From Okeania sp. KiyG1 (lineage in GTDB: Bacteria; Cyanobacteriota; Cyanobacteriia; Cyanobacteriales; Microcoleaceae), in assembly GCF_014132355.1 (NCBI RefSeq), contig NZ_BLZO01000107.1, forward strand, positions 1 through 49,404: a stretch of 49,404 bases of DNA. The letters are read 5' to 3'. The translations under genes and the position numbers were made by a program. The notes under the pieces are model-generated. The model was given only the letters and a program-made list of their open reading frames with translations. It was not told where the DNA came from and did no database searches. This document shows positions 1 to 11,000 of the stretch, piece after piece (positions within the stretch are counted from its first letter, which is position 1; every line of letters begins with the position of its first letter).

Positions 1-650
1 GGGTTCTATATTTAATATCATGTCCGTTGGTATCGTTTGTGTATAAAGTTAGCGAAATATCTACCGTCATATAGAACCCCTAACCGTATCTTCATAAATA
101 TGCGCTTTAGCTAGAGACAGGAGACAGGGAGGTAACCCACCCTAACCCTCCCAGGAGGGGGAGACAGGAGACAGGAGGGAAGATGTGGGGAGAAATAATA
201 CAAAAAATTCAACACTCCTTGCTGATGATTTTTCCTCACTCATTGATGCGCGAAAAGGCTTAATTACCATAATTATATAGACCTCAAATGGGTTCTATAA
301 GGTTTTTCCTTGCCTTGTAGGGGCAAACGGCCGAAAGCTTGCGCATAACTATCGTTAACGCCCCTACTTCTTCCTTGCCTTCTCTATACAATACCGATGC
401 TACCGGACATGATATAAATTCAGGCTAAGAAGTGTGCTGGTACAGCTACAAGATATGTAAGCATTTCCTGCGGAATTCTGCTCAAACAAAAGCTGAGAGC
501 TGACAGCTAATAGCTGAATGCTTATGTATTTTTTCCTATCTTTATTATTGCTTTACATAACTAAACCGTAGACTAACCGATGGCTCTAATATTTGTCAGA
601 TGATTTAATTAAAATAGTGAGATAATCTCACAACTCATTCAAATTCTACC
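1..650. repeat. Repeat-rich intergenic region
   Basis: No gene is seen here. The stretch holds pieces of dispersed short repeats. An inverted pair GGGTTCTATA / TATAGAACCC lies near 1-78, with another GGGTTCTATA near 290. ATCATGTCCG (about 19) and CGGACATGATATAA (about 404) are ends of the CCGGACATGATAT inverted-repeat family found elsewhere in the window. GGAGACAGGAGACAGG runs lie near 117-177. A palindromic stretch (about 457-525) ends in an AGCTGACAGCTAATAGCTGAATGC-type arm that recurs near 32880, 36610, 36760 and 44220. A promoter for the hybrid kinase presumably lies in the last 100 bases, but I could not assign one. Confidence 0.6.
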
Positions 651-701
651 TTGAGAATTGGAATGAAAGAAAATGATAAAAACTATTTTAATGAACTGGC
701 C

Positions 702-3700
702 ATGAACTTCACTATAACACCATTGAGCAATTATGAAATTGGCGACTTAATACATGAGAGCAAGCGTACTGTCGTCTATCGCGGAGTAGCTAAAGCAGAT
801 GCTCAACCAGTGGCGATTAAACTAATGCGCAATCAGTTTCCGGCCTTTAATGAATTAGTCCAGTTTCGCAACCAATACACCATTGCTAGTAATCTGTCCA
901 TTGAAGGTATTGTCAAGCCATTAGCTCTGTTAAGTTATCAGAATGGCTATGCTCTAATCATGCCAGATATTGGTGGCATTTCTTTGGGTGAATATTATCA
1001 AAATTTGTCACCTCATACAAAATATATATCCCAATTTTTAGATATAGCCATTGAGATAGCAGAAATTATCTATCAATTACACCAAAACAGAATTATTCAT
1101 AAAGATATTAAACCCGCAAATATACTAATTAATCCTGAAACTAAACAAATAAAAATTATTGACTTTAGTATTTCTACTCTACTGCCAAAGGAAACTCAAA
1201 CCATTCAAACACCCAATGTGTTAGAAGGAACTTTAGCTTATATTTCCCCAGAGCAAACAGGCAGGATGAACCGAGGAATAGACTATCGCAGCGACTTTTA
1301 TTCGTTGGGGGTAACATTTTATGAGATATTAAATGGAACATTACCATTTGAGACGACTGACCTCATGGAATTGGTACATTGTCATTTGGCGAAAATGCCA
1401 GTATTAGGGAATAGGGAACAGCGGTGCGACCCCGCGTCGGCGACAGACGCAAGCGGTCAGACCCCGCGACGACGCCAGTCGCAAGCGGTCGGACCCCGCG
1501 ACGACGCCAGTCGCAAGCGGTCGGACCCCGCGACGACGCCAGTCGCAAGCGGTCGGACCCCGCGACGACGCCAGTCGCAAGGGAACGCCGACCAAGAGAG
1601 GGAACGCCGACCAAGAGAGGGAACGCCGACCAAGAGAGGGAATGCTGACCAAGAGAGGGAATGCGCACCAAGAGAGGGAGTAGGGAGTAGGGAAGGAAGA
1701 ACAGGGAATAGTGAAGAAAGCAAGGGGGTTTGTGAAACACAAATACCTCAAATGCTAATCGACATTGTTATGAAGTTGATGGCGAAAAATGCGGAAGATA
1801 GGTATCAGAGTGCTTTGGGTTTAAAATATGATTTGGAAAAATGCCGACAGGAATGGGAAGAGAAGGGAGAAATAGAGTCTTTTGAGTTAGGAAGTAGGGA
1901 TATTAGCGATCGCTTCCTCATCCCGGAAAAACTCTATGGACGAGAAGCAGAAGTACAAACTTTACTAGATGCTTTCGAGCGGGTAGCTCATCCCCCTGTT
2001 AGTAAGGAGGGGGGAGGTAGAGCAGAAATGATGCTAGTGGCAGGATTTTCTGGTATTGGTAAAACTGTTGTTGTCAATGAAGTGCATAAACCCATTGTCC
2101 GGCAGCGCGGGTATTTTATTAAAGGTAAATTTGACCAGTTTAATCGGAATATTCCTTTCTCTGCTTTTGTGCAAGGGTTTCGAGACTTGATGGGGCAACT
2201 GTTGAGTGAGAGTGATGCTCAACTGGAGGAGTGGAAAAACAAAATACTTGATGCTGTAGGGGAGAATGGGCAAGTTATTATTGAGGTGATTCCGGAGTTA
2301 GAAAAAATTATTGGCAAGCAACCTTCTGTGGCAGATTTATCAGGAAGTGCGGCTCAAAATCGTTTTAACTTACTATTTGGCAAGTTTATTCAAGTTTTCA
2401 CCACCAAGGAACATCCTTTAGTCATTTTCCTGGATGATTTGCAGTGGGCAGACTCCGCTTCTCTAAATTTGATGAAACTGTTGATGAGTGAGGCTTCTAA
2501 CTCCTATTTGTTGACGATTGGGGCATATCGGGATAATGAAGTATTTCCTACCCATCCGTTGATGTTAACCCTGGATGAGATGGTGCAAGCAGAGGCAACA
2601 ATTAACACCATTACCTTAGCACCTTTGTCTCAGGATAATATTAATCATTTGGTGGCAGATACCTTGAGTTGCGATCTAGAGGTAGCTAAACCTTTAACAG
2701 ATTTGGTGTATCAGAAGACGAAAGGAAATCCGTTTTTTACGACTCAGTTTCTGTTGGGTTTGTATGGGGATGAATTAATTAGTTTTAATTTTGAACTTAG
2801 GCATTGGGAATGTGACATTGCTCGGGTAAAACAAAGGGCGCTTACTGATGATGTGGTGGAGTTTATGGCCGAGCGGTTACAGAAACTGCCATCAGAAACA
2901 ATTGAAGTGTTGAAGTTAGCTGCTTGCATTGGAAATCAGTTTGATTTGGCTACTTTGGCTATTGTTTGCGAACAATCGGAAATGGAAACTTCTACAGCTT
3001 TGTGGAGAGCATTGCAAGAGGGATTTATATTACCTCAAAGTGAAGTTTATAAGTTTTATTTTGGTCAGGAGCAACAGCAAAAGTTTAGTCCAGCAGGAAT
3101 TTCGGAGCTGGTTAACTATAAGTTTTTGCATGACCGAGTTCAACAAGCTGCTTACTCGCTAATTCCTCAAGAGCGTCAACATTATACTCATCTGCAAATT
3201 GGTCGCTTGTTGGCCAGTCATACAAAGCCTACAGAAATTGAAGGGAATATCTTCAATATTGTTTCTCAATTCAATGCTGGAATAGAATTTGTGACCCAGC
3301 AAAAAGAGAAAAATGAAATCGCTCGCTACAACCTTATTGCCAGTTGTAGAGCAAAAAATTCTGCTGCTTATCAACCTGCTTGGAATTATGCAAAAATTGG
3401 GATCGGTTTGCTCGGTCCGCAATGTTGGCAAAATTGCTATCAACTGACTCTACAACTTTACGAAGAATCAGTTGAATTAGCCTACCTCAATGGCGATTTT
3501 GAGACGATGGAAAAGCTCTCAGAGATTTTCTTTAACAAGGCTAACACATTTCTCGAAAGAATCAAAATTTATCAAGTCAAAATACAAGCTTGCGTCGCCC
3601 AAGACAGATTGTTAGACGGGGTAGCAATTGGTTTGAATGCCCTCAAATCTTTGGGAGTAAACTTGCCGGAAGAACCCACTGAAGAAGATTTGCAACAAGG

Positions 3701-6428
3701 TAGGTCTGAAATTGCTTTCCTCACTAAAGATCGAGAAATTCCAGATTTAGCTAATCTGCCACAAATGACTAACCCTAAGATCCTAGCAAAAGTGCAAATT
3801 TTATCGAGTCTATTTGCTCTAACTTTTTTCACGAATCCAAATCTTTGTTGGCTCACAGTAATTAAACAAATTATTCTCTCTCTCAAACATGGTAACGCCC
3901 CAGTATCTGCTTTTGCCTATGCTAATTACGGTATGATGAAATGTGGCATTTTACAAGACATCGAAATTGGCTATCAATTTGGACAGCTTGCTCTTTCAGT
4001 TTTATCTCAACTGAATGTTAGAAGTCTGGAAGCAAAAACACTCTATATTATTAATACTGGTATCTCCCATTGGAAAGAAAGCCTGCACGACACCGTACCT
4101 AATTTTAAAGAAGTTTATCTCAAAGGATTAGAGACAGGCGATTTCGAGTTTTCAGGTTATGGCGGTATCAGCTACTGCTACTTTTCCTATATCCCTGGTA
4201 AAGAACTGAAAGAACTCAGTCGAGACATGGAAATTTATGGTTTAAAGATGCAAGAAATTCAGCAACAATCTTCTTTAAACCTTTTGAATATCTTTTGGCA
4301 AGCTGTGATGAATTTGCAACAAGAATCTCAAGCACCTTGGAATTTAGATGGAGAAATATATAACGAACACCAATTTCTGCCAATTTATCTTCAAAGTAAC
4401 AACTATCTAGCTTTAGGATATTTGTATTTTAATAAGCTGATTTTAGCTTACTTATTTAGCAATTACCCTGAAGCAGGAATCATTTGCGCGGAATCTGAAA
4501 AGTATTTATCGGTTTTAACTGGAACCCCGGTATTGCCTCCCTACTTTCTCTATAATTCCCTAACTAAACTAGCGTTGTACTCAGAGTCTACCGAGGAAGC
4601 ACGAGAGCAAATATGGCTACAATTAGCAAAAAATCAAGAAAAGTTGAAAGACTGGGCACATCATGCACCAATGAATTGCCAGCATAAATACGATTTAGTA
4701 GAAGCAGAAAAAGCACGAGTGTTAGGAGAAAAATGGCAGGCGGGCGAACTATATGACAAAGCTATTTCTGGAGCAAAAGAAAACGAATACATCCAAGAAG
4801 AAGCCCTCGCTAACGAACTAGCTGCAAAATTTTATCTGGAATTGGGGAAAGACAAAATAGCTGCAGGCTATATGCAAGATGCCTATTACTGCTATGCTCG
4901 TTGGGGAGCAAAAGCCAAGGTGGAAGATTTAGAAAAACGCTATCCTTTCCTCCTGAAACCAATTATCGAAAGACAACTCTATAGCTCGACCTCTAGTGCT
5001 ACTTCGATCGATTTAACTCAAGGCACAATTTCCAAAACAACCACAGGGTCGGGAGAAATGTTAGACTTAGCCACCCTAATGAAAGCATCGCGTACTCTCT
5101 CAGAAGATATCTCCTTAGAAGGAGCAATAACTAATTTAATGCAAGTAGTCAGAGAAAATGCTGGTGCTGAAACCGTGGCATTGATGCTGTTTACTGACCA
5201 AGTATTAATGCTGACAGCTCTGGTTACTGGCCCAGAAAATTCCACCCTGACCCCTCTTCCTGTGGTAATCACTCATGCAGTACCTTTGAGTATTGTCAAC
5301 CAAGTCAAGCACAGCCAAAAGCCTTTAGTTCTGGATAACGCTAGTAACAACAATGCTTATGCTGGCGATGCTTATATTCAAAAATATCAACCTCAATCAA
5401 TTTTCTGCCTACCCTTAATAGCTCGGGGTAAACTCATTGGCATTCTCTACCTAGAAAATAATCAAGTAGCTGGAGCATTTACCCAAAAACGGGTGGAAGT
5501 GCTAAATTTGCTTTGTTCTCAGGCAGCAATTTCTCTGGAAAATGCCCAATTGTACCAACAAGCACAACAAGCACTGACCGACTTGCAAAAAGCACAGTTG
5601 CAACTGGTACAAACAGAAAAAATGGCAACATTAGGAAATCTGATGGCGGGAGTCGCTCATGAAATTAATAACCCCCTGGGTTTTATGGGTGGCAATATCA
5701 ATATTATCCAAGAGTATCTTGCCGATCTGTTTACCATTATTGAGCGATATCAGGAAGAGCTACCGAACCCTAGTCCTGGACTGACTGATGAAATAGAGGA
5801 ACTGGAACTTGATTTTCTGATGGAAGACTTACCCAAAACCATTGCATCTATGGAAACAGGAATTAGGCGCATTGGTGAAATTAGCGTCTCCTTGCGTACT
5901 TTTTCTCGCACCGATACGGAGAATAAAAGCGAGTTTAACTTGCATGATGGTCTTGATAGCACCCTGTTAATCTTGAAATATCGCCTCAAAGCTAACGATC
6001 GTCGTCCGGGGGTTAAAGTAATTAAAGATTATGGAGATTTACCGAATATCCAGTGTTATCCAGGACAATTAAATCAAGTATTTATGAATATTATTGCCAA
6101 TGCCATTGATGCATTAGATGAAGCAAATGAAGGCCAAACTTTCCGTGAAATTGAAGCCAATAATAATTGCGTTACTATTAGTACGAAATTAAGTACGGAC
6201 AAAAACATGGCGGTAGTAGAAATTGCTGATAATGGTCCAGGAATGAGCGAACAAGTGCGCTCCAGAATATTTGAGCAGGGATTTACAACTAAGGGGGTGG
6301 GCAAAGGAACGGGGTTAGGGATGGCAATATCCCAGCAAATTATTCAAGCAAAACATGGAGGAACAATTGATTGTATCTCAGCATTAGGTAAAGGCACAAA
6401 ATTCATCATTACTTTACCTTTAAGTTAA
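702..6428 (+). CDS. Hybrid Ser/Thr kinase - AAA ATPase - GAF - histidine kinase
   Basis: Giant cyanobacterial signalling hybrid of about 1,908 aa. Numbering is from ATG 702, which matches the start of the paralogue at 6912; in-frame TTG 651 and ATG 663 are alternatives. The Ser/Thr kinase domain has the beta-3 lysine K40, catalytic HKD (D135) and DFS instead of DFG (D154). It is interrupted at about residues 234-345 by repeat-derived sequence. An AAA_16-type ATPase follows, with P-loop GFSGIGKT (448-455) and Walker B FLDD (about 576-579), then a long helical repeat region, a GAF domain (about 1475-1640), an H-box with AHEINNP (H1653), and HATPase N-box (N1800), G1 DNGPG (1843) and G2 GKGTGLG (1867). 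It probably transduces an unidentified signal through both Ser/Thr and His phosphorylation. The HKD and DFS variants occur in this kinase subfamily, so activity is likely but unproven. Confidence 0.93.
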   Translation: MNFTITPLSNYEIGDLIHESKRTVVYRGVAKADAQPVAIKLMRNQFPAFNELVQFRNQYTIASNLSIEGIVKPLALLSYQNGYALIMPDIGGISLGEYYQNLSPHTKYISQFLDIAIEIAEIIYQLHQNRIIHKDIKPANILINPETKQIKIIDFSISTLLPKETQTIQTPNVLEGTLAYISPEQTGRMNRGIDYRSDFYSLGVTFYEILNGTLPFETTDLMELVHCHLAKMPVLGNREQRCDPASATDASGQTPRRRQSQAVGPRDDASRKRSDPATTPVASGRTPRRRQSQGNADQERERRPREGTPTKRGNADQERECAPREGVGSREGRTGNSEESKGVCETQIPQMLIDIVMKLMAKNAEDRYQSALGLKYDLEKCRQEWEEKGEIESFELGSRDISDRFLIPEKLYGREAEVQTLLDAFERVAHPPVSKEGGGRAEMMLVAGFSGIGKTVVVNEVHKPIVRQRGYFIKGKFDQFNRNIPFSAFVQGFRDLMGQLLSESDAQLEEWKNKILDAVGENGQVIIEVIPELEKIIGKQPSVADLSGSAAQNRFNLLFGKFIQVFTTKEHPLVIFLDDLQWADSASLNLMKLLMSEASNSYLLTIGAYRDNEVFPTHPLMLTLDEMVQAEATINTITLAPLSQDNINHLVADTLSCDLEVAKPLTDLVYQKTKGNPFFTTQFLLGLYGDELISFNFELRHWECDIARVKQRALTDDVVEFMAERLQKLPSETIEVLKLAACIGNQFDLATLAIVCEQSEMETSTALWRALQEGFILPQSEVYKFYFGQEQQQKFSPAGISELVNYKFLHDRVQQAAYSLIPQERQHYTHLQIGRLLASHTKPTEIEGNIFNIVSQFNAGIEFVTQQKEKNEIARYNLIASCRAKNSAAYQPAWNYAKIGIGLLGPQCWQNCYQLTLQLYEESVELAYLNGDFETMEKLSEIFFNKANTFLERIKIYQVKIQACVAQDRLLDGVAIGLNALKSLGVNLPEEPTEEDLQQGRSEIAFLTKDREIPDLANLPQMTNPKILAKVQILSSLFALTFFTNPNLCWLTVIKQIILSLKHGNAPVSAFAYANYGMMKCGILQDIEIGYQFGQLALSVLSQLNVRSLEAKTLYIINTGISHWKESLHDTVPNFKEVYLKGLETGDFEFSGYGGISYCYFSYIPGKELKELSRDMEIYGLKMQEIQQQSSLNLLNIFWQAVMNLQQESQAPWNLDGEIYNEHQFLPIYLQSNNYLALGYLYFNKLILAYLFSNYPEAGIICAESEKYLSVLTGTPVLPPYFLYNSLTKLALYSESTEEAREQIWLQLAKNQEKLKDWAHHAPMNCQHKYDLVEAEKARVLGEKWQAGELYDKAISGAKENEYIQEEALANELAAKFYLELGKDKIAAGYMQDAYYCYARWGAKAKVEDLEKRYPFLLKPIIERQLYSSTSSATSIDLTQGTISKTTTGSGEMLDLATLMKASRTLSEDISLEGAITNLMQVVRENAGAETVALMLFTDQVLMLTALVTGPENSTLTPLPVVITHAVPLSIVNQVKHSQKPLVLDNASNNNAYAGDAYIQKYQPQSIFCLPLIARGKLIGILYLENNQVAGAFTQKRVEVLNLLCSQAAISLENAQLYQQAQQALTDLQKAQLQLVQTEKMATLGNLMAGVAHEINNPLGFMGGNINIIQEYLADLFTIIERYQEELPNPSPGLTDEIEELELDFLMEDLPKTIASMETGIRRIGEISVSLRTFSRTDTENKSEFNLHDGLDSTLLILKYRLKANDRRPGVKVIKDYGDLPNIQCYPGQLNQVFMNIIANAIDALDEANEGQTFREIEANNNCVTISTKLSTDKNMAVVEIADNGPGMSEQVRSRIFEQGFTTKGVGKGTGLGMAISQQIIQAKHGGTIDCISALGKGTKFIITLPLS
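1402..1737 (+). repeat. Repeat-derived insertion inside the kinase domain
   Basis: Two tandem arrays lie in frame in the hybrid kinase. The first is about four copies of a 32-bp GC-rich unit containing GCGACGACGCCAGTCGCAAG. The second is about five copies of a 19-bp unit, GGAACGCCGACCAAGAGAG. Because 32 and 19 are not multiples of 3, successive copies are read in different frames, giving an Arg/Pro/Asp/Ser-rich segment of about 112 residues. The paralogue at 6912 has a short normal loop at this site. The insertion is clearly richer in GC than the flanking DNA, and overlapping minus-strand reading frames here are by-products. Confidence 0.85.
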
Positions 6429-6911
6429 AGCGAGGTACTGATAACTGATAACTGATAACTGATACAGCGGATTCCACTTTGGTGAGGTACACTCCGAAGC
6501 GGGCAAGATGCCCGCACTGAGAACGTTTAATTGTTACAGGACTTACGCAAATTGACTTTTCAACCACCATTTGTAGGGGCGTTAGCGGAGCTTTGCGCTA
6601 GCAAATGGCATTCGCCCTCCCTATATGTAGAGTCTCTGCGTAAGTCCTGTGTTAATATCTGTACTTCATATACTTGGAATATGCCGTAATATCATGTCCG
6701 GATAATTAGTTATAAAAAAACTTTCTCCTTCAACTCCAGTTCTTCTTCTTTCTTCCCTCTTTCCTCCTGACTTCTGACTTCCCCTCCACCGGAGGGGTTA
6801 GGGGTGGGTTGACTCCTGACTCCTCCGTAGTTATTTATTTATCACTGTTCAAGCGGACATGATATAACTGATAACTGATAACTGATAACTGATAACTGAA
6901 ATGATCTGGCC
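6429..6911. repeat. Intergenic repeats between the two hybrid kinases
   Basis: This spacer has no gene. It holds TAACTGA runs (about 6437-6463 and 6866-6898). It also holds an inverted-repeat element with ends CAGGACTTACGCA / TGCGTAAGTCCTG (about 6536-6650) and a full-length element with CCGGACATGATAT-type ends (about 6688-6866). The sequence directly before both kinase starts is identical (CTGGCCATGAAC), which fits a tandem duplication of the ancestral gene. Confidence 0.7.
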
Positions 6912-7967
6912 ATGAACTTAACTATAACAAACTTAACTGATTACGACATCGGCGACTTAATACATGAGAGCGAGCGTACTGTCGTCTATCGCGCAGTGGC
7001 TAAAGCAAATGCTCAACCAGTGGCGATCAAACTGATGGGCAATCAGTTTCCTTCCTTTTATGAATTAGTCCAGTTTCGCAACCAATACACCATTGCTAGC
7101 AATCTGTCTTTTGAGGGTATTGTCAAACCATTAGCTCTCTTTAGTTATCAGAATGGCTATGCCTTAATTATGCCAGATTTTGGTGGCATTTCTTTAGGTG
7201 AATATTATCAAAATTTACCACCCCGCGAAGCCAAAGACATATCTCTATTTTTAAACATCGCTATTGAGATAGCAGAAATTATCTATCAATTGCACCAAAA
7301 TCGCATTATTCATAAAGATATTAAACCCGCAAATATACTCATTAATCCCGAAACTAAACAAGTTAAAATTATTGACTTTAGTATTTCTACCTTACTGCCA
7401 AAAGAAACTCAAACCATTCAAACACCCAATGTGTTAGAAGGAACTTTAGCCTACATCTCACCAGAGCAAACCGGAAGGATGAATCGAGGAATAGACTATC
7501 GTAGCGACTTCTATTGTCTAGGGGTAAGTTTATATCAGTTATTAAGTGGAGAATTACCATTTACCAGTGGCGACGCAATGGAATTAGTACATTGTCATAT
7601 ATCCAAACAACCTCCACCATTAAAGGCAGAAATACCGGAAGTGTTGTCAGATATAGTGATGAAATTAATGGCCAAAAATGCCGAAGACCGCTATCAGAGT
7701 GCTTTGGGGTTAAAGTTTGACTTGGAAAAATGTCTGTCTCAATGGGAGGAGGCAGGGAAAATTGAGACTTTTGAGTTGGGAGAGCGGGATGTGAGCGATC
7801 GCTTCCTCATTCCCGAAAAGCTCTATGGAAGGGAAACAGAAGTTCAGGCTTTGCTTGATGCCTTTGAACGAGTGGCCAATCCCCCCCTAACCCCCCTTAG
7901 TAAGGGGGAGAAGAATCCCCTAACCCCCTTAGTAAGGGGGAGAAGAGTCCCCCCTAACCCCCTTTAG
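6912..7967 (+). CDS. Hybrid kinase paralogue, N-terminal Ser/Thr kinase part
   Basis: First fragment (351 aa) of a second hybrid kinase, very similar to the gene at 702. It contains the whole kinase domain: K40 in VAIKLM, HKD with D136, and DFS. It lacks the repeat insertion of its neighbour, so its loop (HISKQPPPLKAEIPE) shows the ancestral state. The frame closes at TAG 7965-7967, inside a tandem run of four CCCCTAACCCCCTTAGTAAG-type units. The second unit is 32 bp instead of 36 bp, which pushes translation out of frame with the downstream part at 8020. As it stands, this would be a free-standing kinase domain with a Pro/Lys/Gly tail. One indel in the C or G runs would rejoin it to the rest. 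Confidence 0.85.
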   Translation: MNLTITNLTDYDIGDLIHESERTVVYRAVAKANAQPVAIKLMGNQFPSFYELVQFRNQYTIASNLSFEGIVKPLALFSYQNGYALIMPDFGGISLGEYYQNLPPREAKDISLFLNIAIEIAEIIYQLHQNRIIHKDIKPANILINPETKQVKIIDFSISTLLPKETQTIQTPNVLEGTLAYISPEQTGRMNRGIDYRSDFYCLGVSLYQLLSGELPFTSGDAMELVHCHISKQPPPLKAEIPEVLSDIVMKLMAKNAEDRYQSALGLKFDLEKCLSQWEEAGKIETFELGERDVSDRFLIPEKLYGRETEVQALLDAFERVANPPLTPLSKGEKNPLTPLVRGRRVPPNPL

Positions 7968-8014
7968 TAAGGGGGGAGAAGAATCCCCCCTAACCCCCCT
8001 TAGTAAGGGGGGGA
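7878..8014 (+). repeat. Tandem palindromic linker repeat that breaks the frame
   Basis: Four consecutive units of the form AAT-C(n)-TAA-C(n)-TTAGTAAG(n)-AGAAG start at 7878, 7914, 7946 and 7982, with lengths 36, 32, 36 and about 32. Each unit can fold (CCCCC... with ...GGGGG). The 32-bp second unit changes the reading frame. The paralogous linker (about 1991-2020) contains a single degenerate unit, so the array expanded at one ancestral site. Homopolymer runs of 5-7 C or G make it prone to slippage, and also to sequencing error. Confidence 0.85.
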
Positions 8015-8019
8015 CAGAA

Positions 8020-11000
8020 ATGATGCTCGTAGCTGGCTTTTCCGGCATCGGGAAAACCGCCGTCGTCAACGAGATACACAAACCCATTACCCGGCAGCAC
8101 GGCTACTTCATCAAAGGCAAATTCGACCAATTCAACCGTAATGTTCCCTTCTCCGCATTCGCCCAAGCCTTTCGTCAACTGATAGGACAACTACTCGGTG
8201 AATCTGACAACAAATTAGAAATATGGAAAGAGAAGCTATTAGAAGCTCTAGGAGAAAATGGACAAGTCATCATTAGTCTAATCCCAGAAGTTGCCAACAT
8301 TATTGGTAAACAACCTCCAGTCGCCGAACTATCAGGCAGCGAGAATCAGAATCGTTTTAACCTACTATTTAAAAAATTCGTCCAAGTCTTTACCAGCGCG
8401 CAACACCCCCTAACGATTTTTCTAGACGACTTGCAGTGGGCTGATTCTGCCTCATTAAACCTGTTAAAGCACCTGATGGAACCATCAGAAGTCGAAACAG
8501 AGTCTGGATACCTACTGATTTTAGGAGCTTATCGCGACAACGAAGTCTCCCCTGCTCACTTGCTCATCCAGACATTAAACGACATTGCCAAACAAAGCAC
8601 CCCCATCAACACCTTAACCCTCCAGCCCCTCGGTGAAGGGGACATCACGCGCTTGACCGCCGAGACTCTGTTGTGTTCCGAGGATATTGCTGCGCCACTA
8701 GCCAAGCTAGTGTATCAAAAAACTCAGGGAAATCCATTCTTCACCACACAGTTTTTGCTGGGACTGCACCAGGACCACCACATCACCCTGAACGCAGAAG
8801 CCGGTTATTGGCAATGCGACCTAACCCAAGTGAAAAAACTGTCACTGACTGATGATGTGGTAACATTTATGGTCAGTCGTTTGCAGAAATTGCCAGGCAG
8901 CACCCAAGACCTTTTGAAGCTGGCGGCCTTCATTGGCAACCGCTTTGACTTGGAAACGTTATGCATTGCCTGTCAACAAGGGAGGGAAGATGTCGCGACG
9001 AACTTGTGGTCAGCCCTGCAAGAGGGGTTAATTGTTCCAGAAAGCGAAACCTACAAGTTTTTCCAGGGCGAATCTGAATCGGCTAAATCAGCCAAAAATA
9101 TTACGGTTGAGTATCGTTTTCTCCATGATCGTGTTCAACAGGCTGCTTACTCATTAATTCCTGACGAGGAAAAACCGGCTGTTCACTATCGAATTGGATT
9201 ATATTTCCTCGAGAACTTCTCGGAGGAAGAACAAGAGGAGGCACTGTTTGCCATTGTTAATCATTTAAACTTTGGTCAAAGCTTACTCACGGAGAAAAGC
9301 GAGCAGAAGAGACTGGCAGAACTTAACCTCAGAGTCGGCAAAAAGGCTCTGTCTTCAGTGGCCTACAAAGCGGCGATCGAGTACCTGGAAACTGGTATTA
9401 AATTGCTGGAGTCAGAGACTTGGAGCAGTGAATACAATCTGTTTTTCGAGCTGTACAAAGGTTTGTGCGAAGCTTATTTGGCAGATGCTGAGTATGGCAA
9501 GCTGGAAGATGCTATTGCCATAGCTCTGAATAATATTAGCGACTCCGTAGACCGCATCGAATTTTACATCCTTGAAATCGTCAAGTTTGTACTAGAAGGT
9601 AATTGTGAAAAGTCTATAGAAGTAGGATTAACTGGGCTGAATGAGCTGGGAATTGATGTTGACACGGAAAACTTGCCCGAGTTAATCAATTCTGAGTTTT
9701 CTATGATTGAGCAACAGATGGAGAATCGTTCTATATCGTCGCTTTTAGAGTTGCCCACTCAAGTGGATAGAATAACTGCGGCCAAAATAAAGCTACTGGT
9801 TACTTTAAATTCACCAACATACATACTTGGTAATTTCGACCTTTCTAATTTTGTCTCTTTAAAAGCTACTTCACTATCTGTAAAATATGGCAATATTGAT
9901 GAGTCGATCAAAGCTTATGCCAGTTATGGACTGTTCTTAAATGTAATCAAAGCCGAGTACCAGCGTGCGTATGAGTTTGGCAAGCTGGCGTTAGACTTGA
10001 GCTACACACTCAACAGTAAGGTGGAGCGATGCAAAGCTGGGCTGTTTCTGGGTGCTGCGCTTCATGTGTGGGCAAAGCCAATTCAAGGCGCCGCACAGGT
10101 GAACTACGACTGTTTTCTGGCGGGTACTGAAGCGGGCGAAGTTCAGTTCAGCGGTTACAATTTGTACTGCAATATATTAAACCGCCTGTTTCAGGGAGAA
10201 TATCTGAGTAGCGTTGCTGAGGATATTAATAACTACTGGTTAGTCGCAGAGAAAAGCAAAGACGTTCTTTTGCTGTGTGCTTTGGCTGCCACCAGAATTT
10301 TTGTCCAAAAACTTTGTTTGTCTGCCGATGAATATGAGCAGTCAGCATCACGACTTGAAGCAGAAGCGATTATTCATGAGAATAAAGAATTAGCCTGGAC
10401 CTCAGTCTGCTTCCATTATTGTCTCAATATCCATTCTTGCTATGTGTTGGAATCGTTTGAGGAGAGTTTTGAATATTTTAAAAAGGCAGGGACTATTCTG
10501 GATGCTGCCGCAGGATATACAACAATTAGTAACTATTACTACTATGCTTCTTTAGTTTTACTCCAGTTATATTCCAGGCGATCGCCACAAGAGGAAGTAG
10601 AGCTATTAGAACAGGTGAAAACGAAGCAAAAACAGCTAAAAGCATGGACTGAAAGTTGTCCGGAAAACTTTTTGCACAAATACTTGCTCGTCGAAGCAGA
10701 ACGCCACCGTGTTTTAGACGATAAAGGTTCAGCGATCGAAATATACGATCGCGCTATTTCTGGAGCCAAAGAAAATGGATTCACTCAAGAAGAAGCTCTC
10801 GCCAACGAACTCGCAGCAAAATTCTACCTTGAATGGGGCAAAGAAAAAATTGCCCAAACCTACATGGTAGAAGCTTACTACTGTTATGCCCGGTGGGGTG
10901 CAAAAGCCAAAACCGACCACCTCGAAGCCACCTATCCCCAACTCCTCACTCCCATCCTCCAACAACCAAAATCGACTCTAACTCTCAAGACTAAAACCAC

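Noticed and set aside
1363-1751. Overlapping minus-strand frames of 88-125 codons in the hybrid kinase
   Set aside because: They arise from the stop-free GC-rich repeat insert inside the plus-strand gene.
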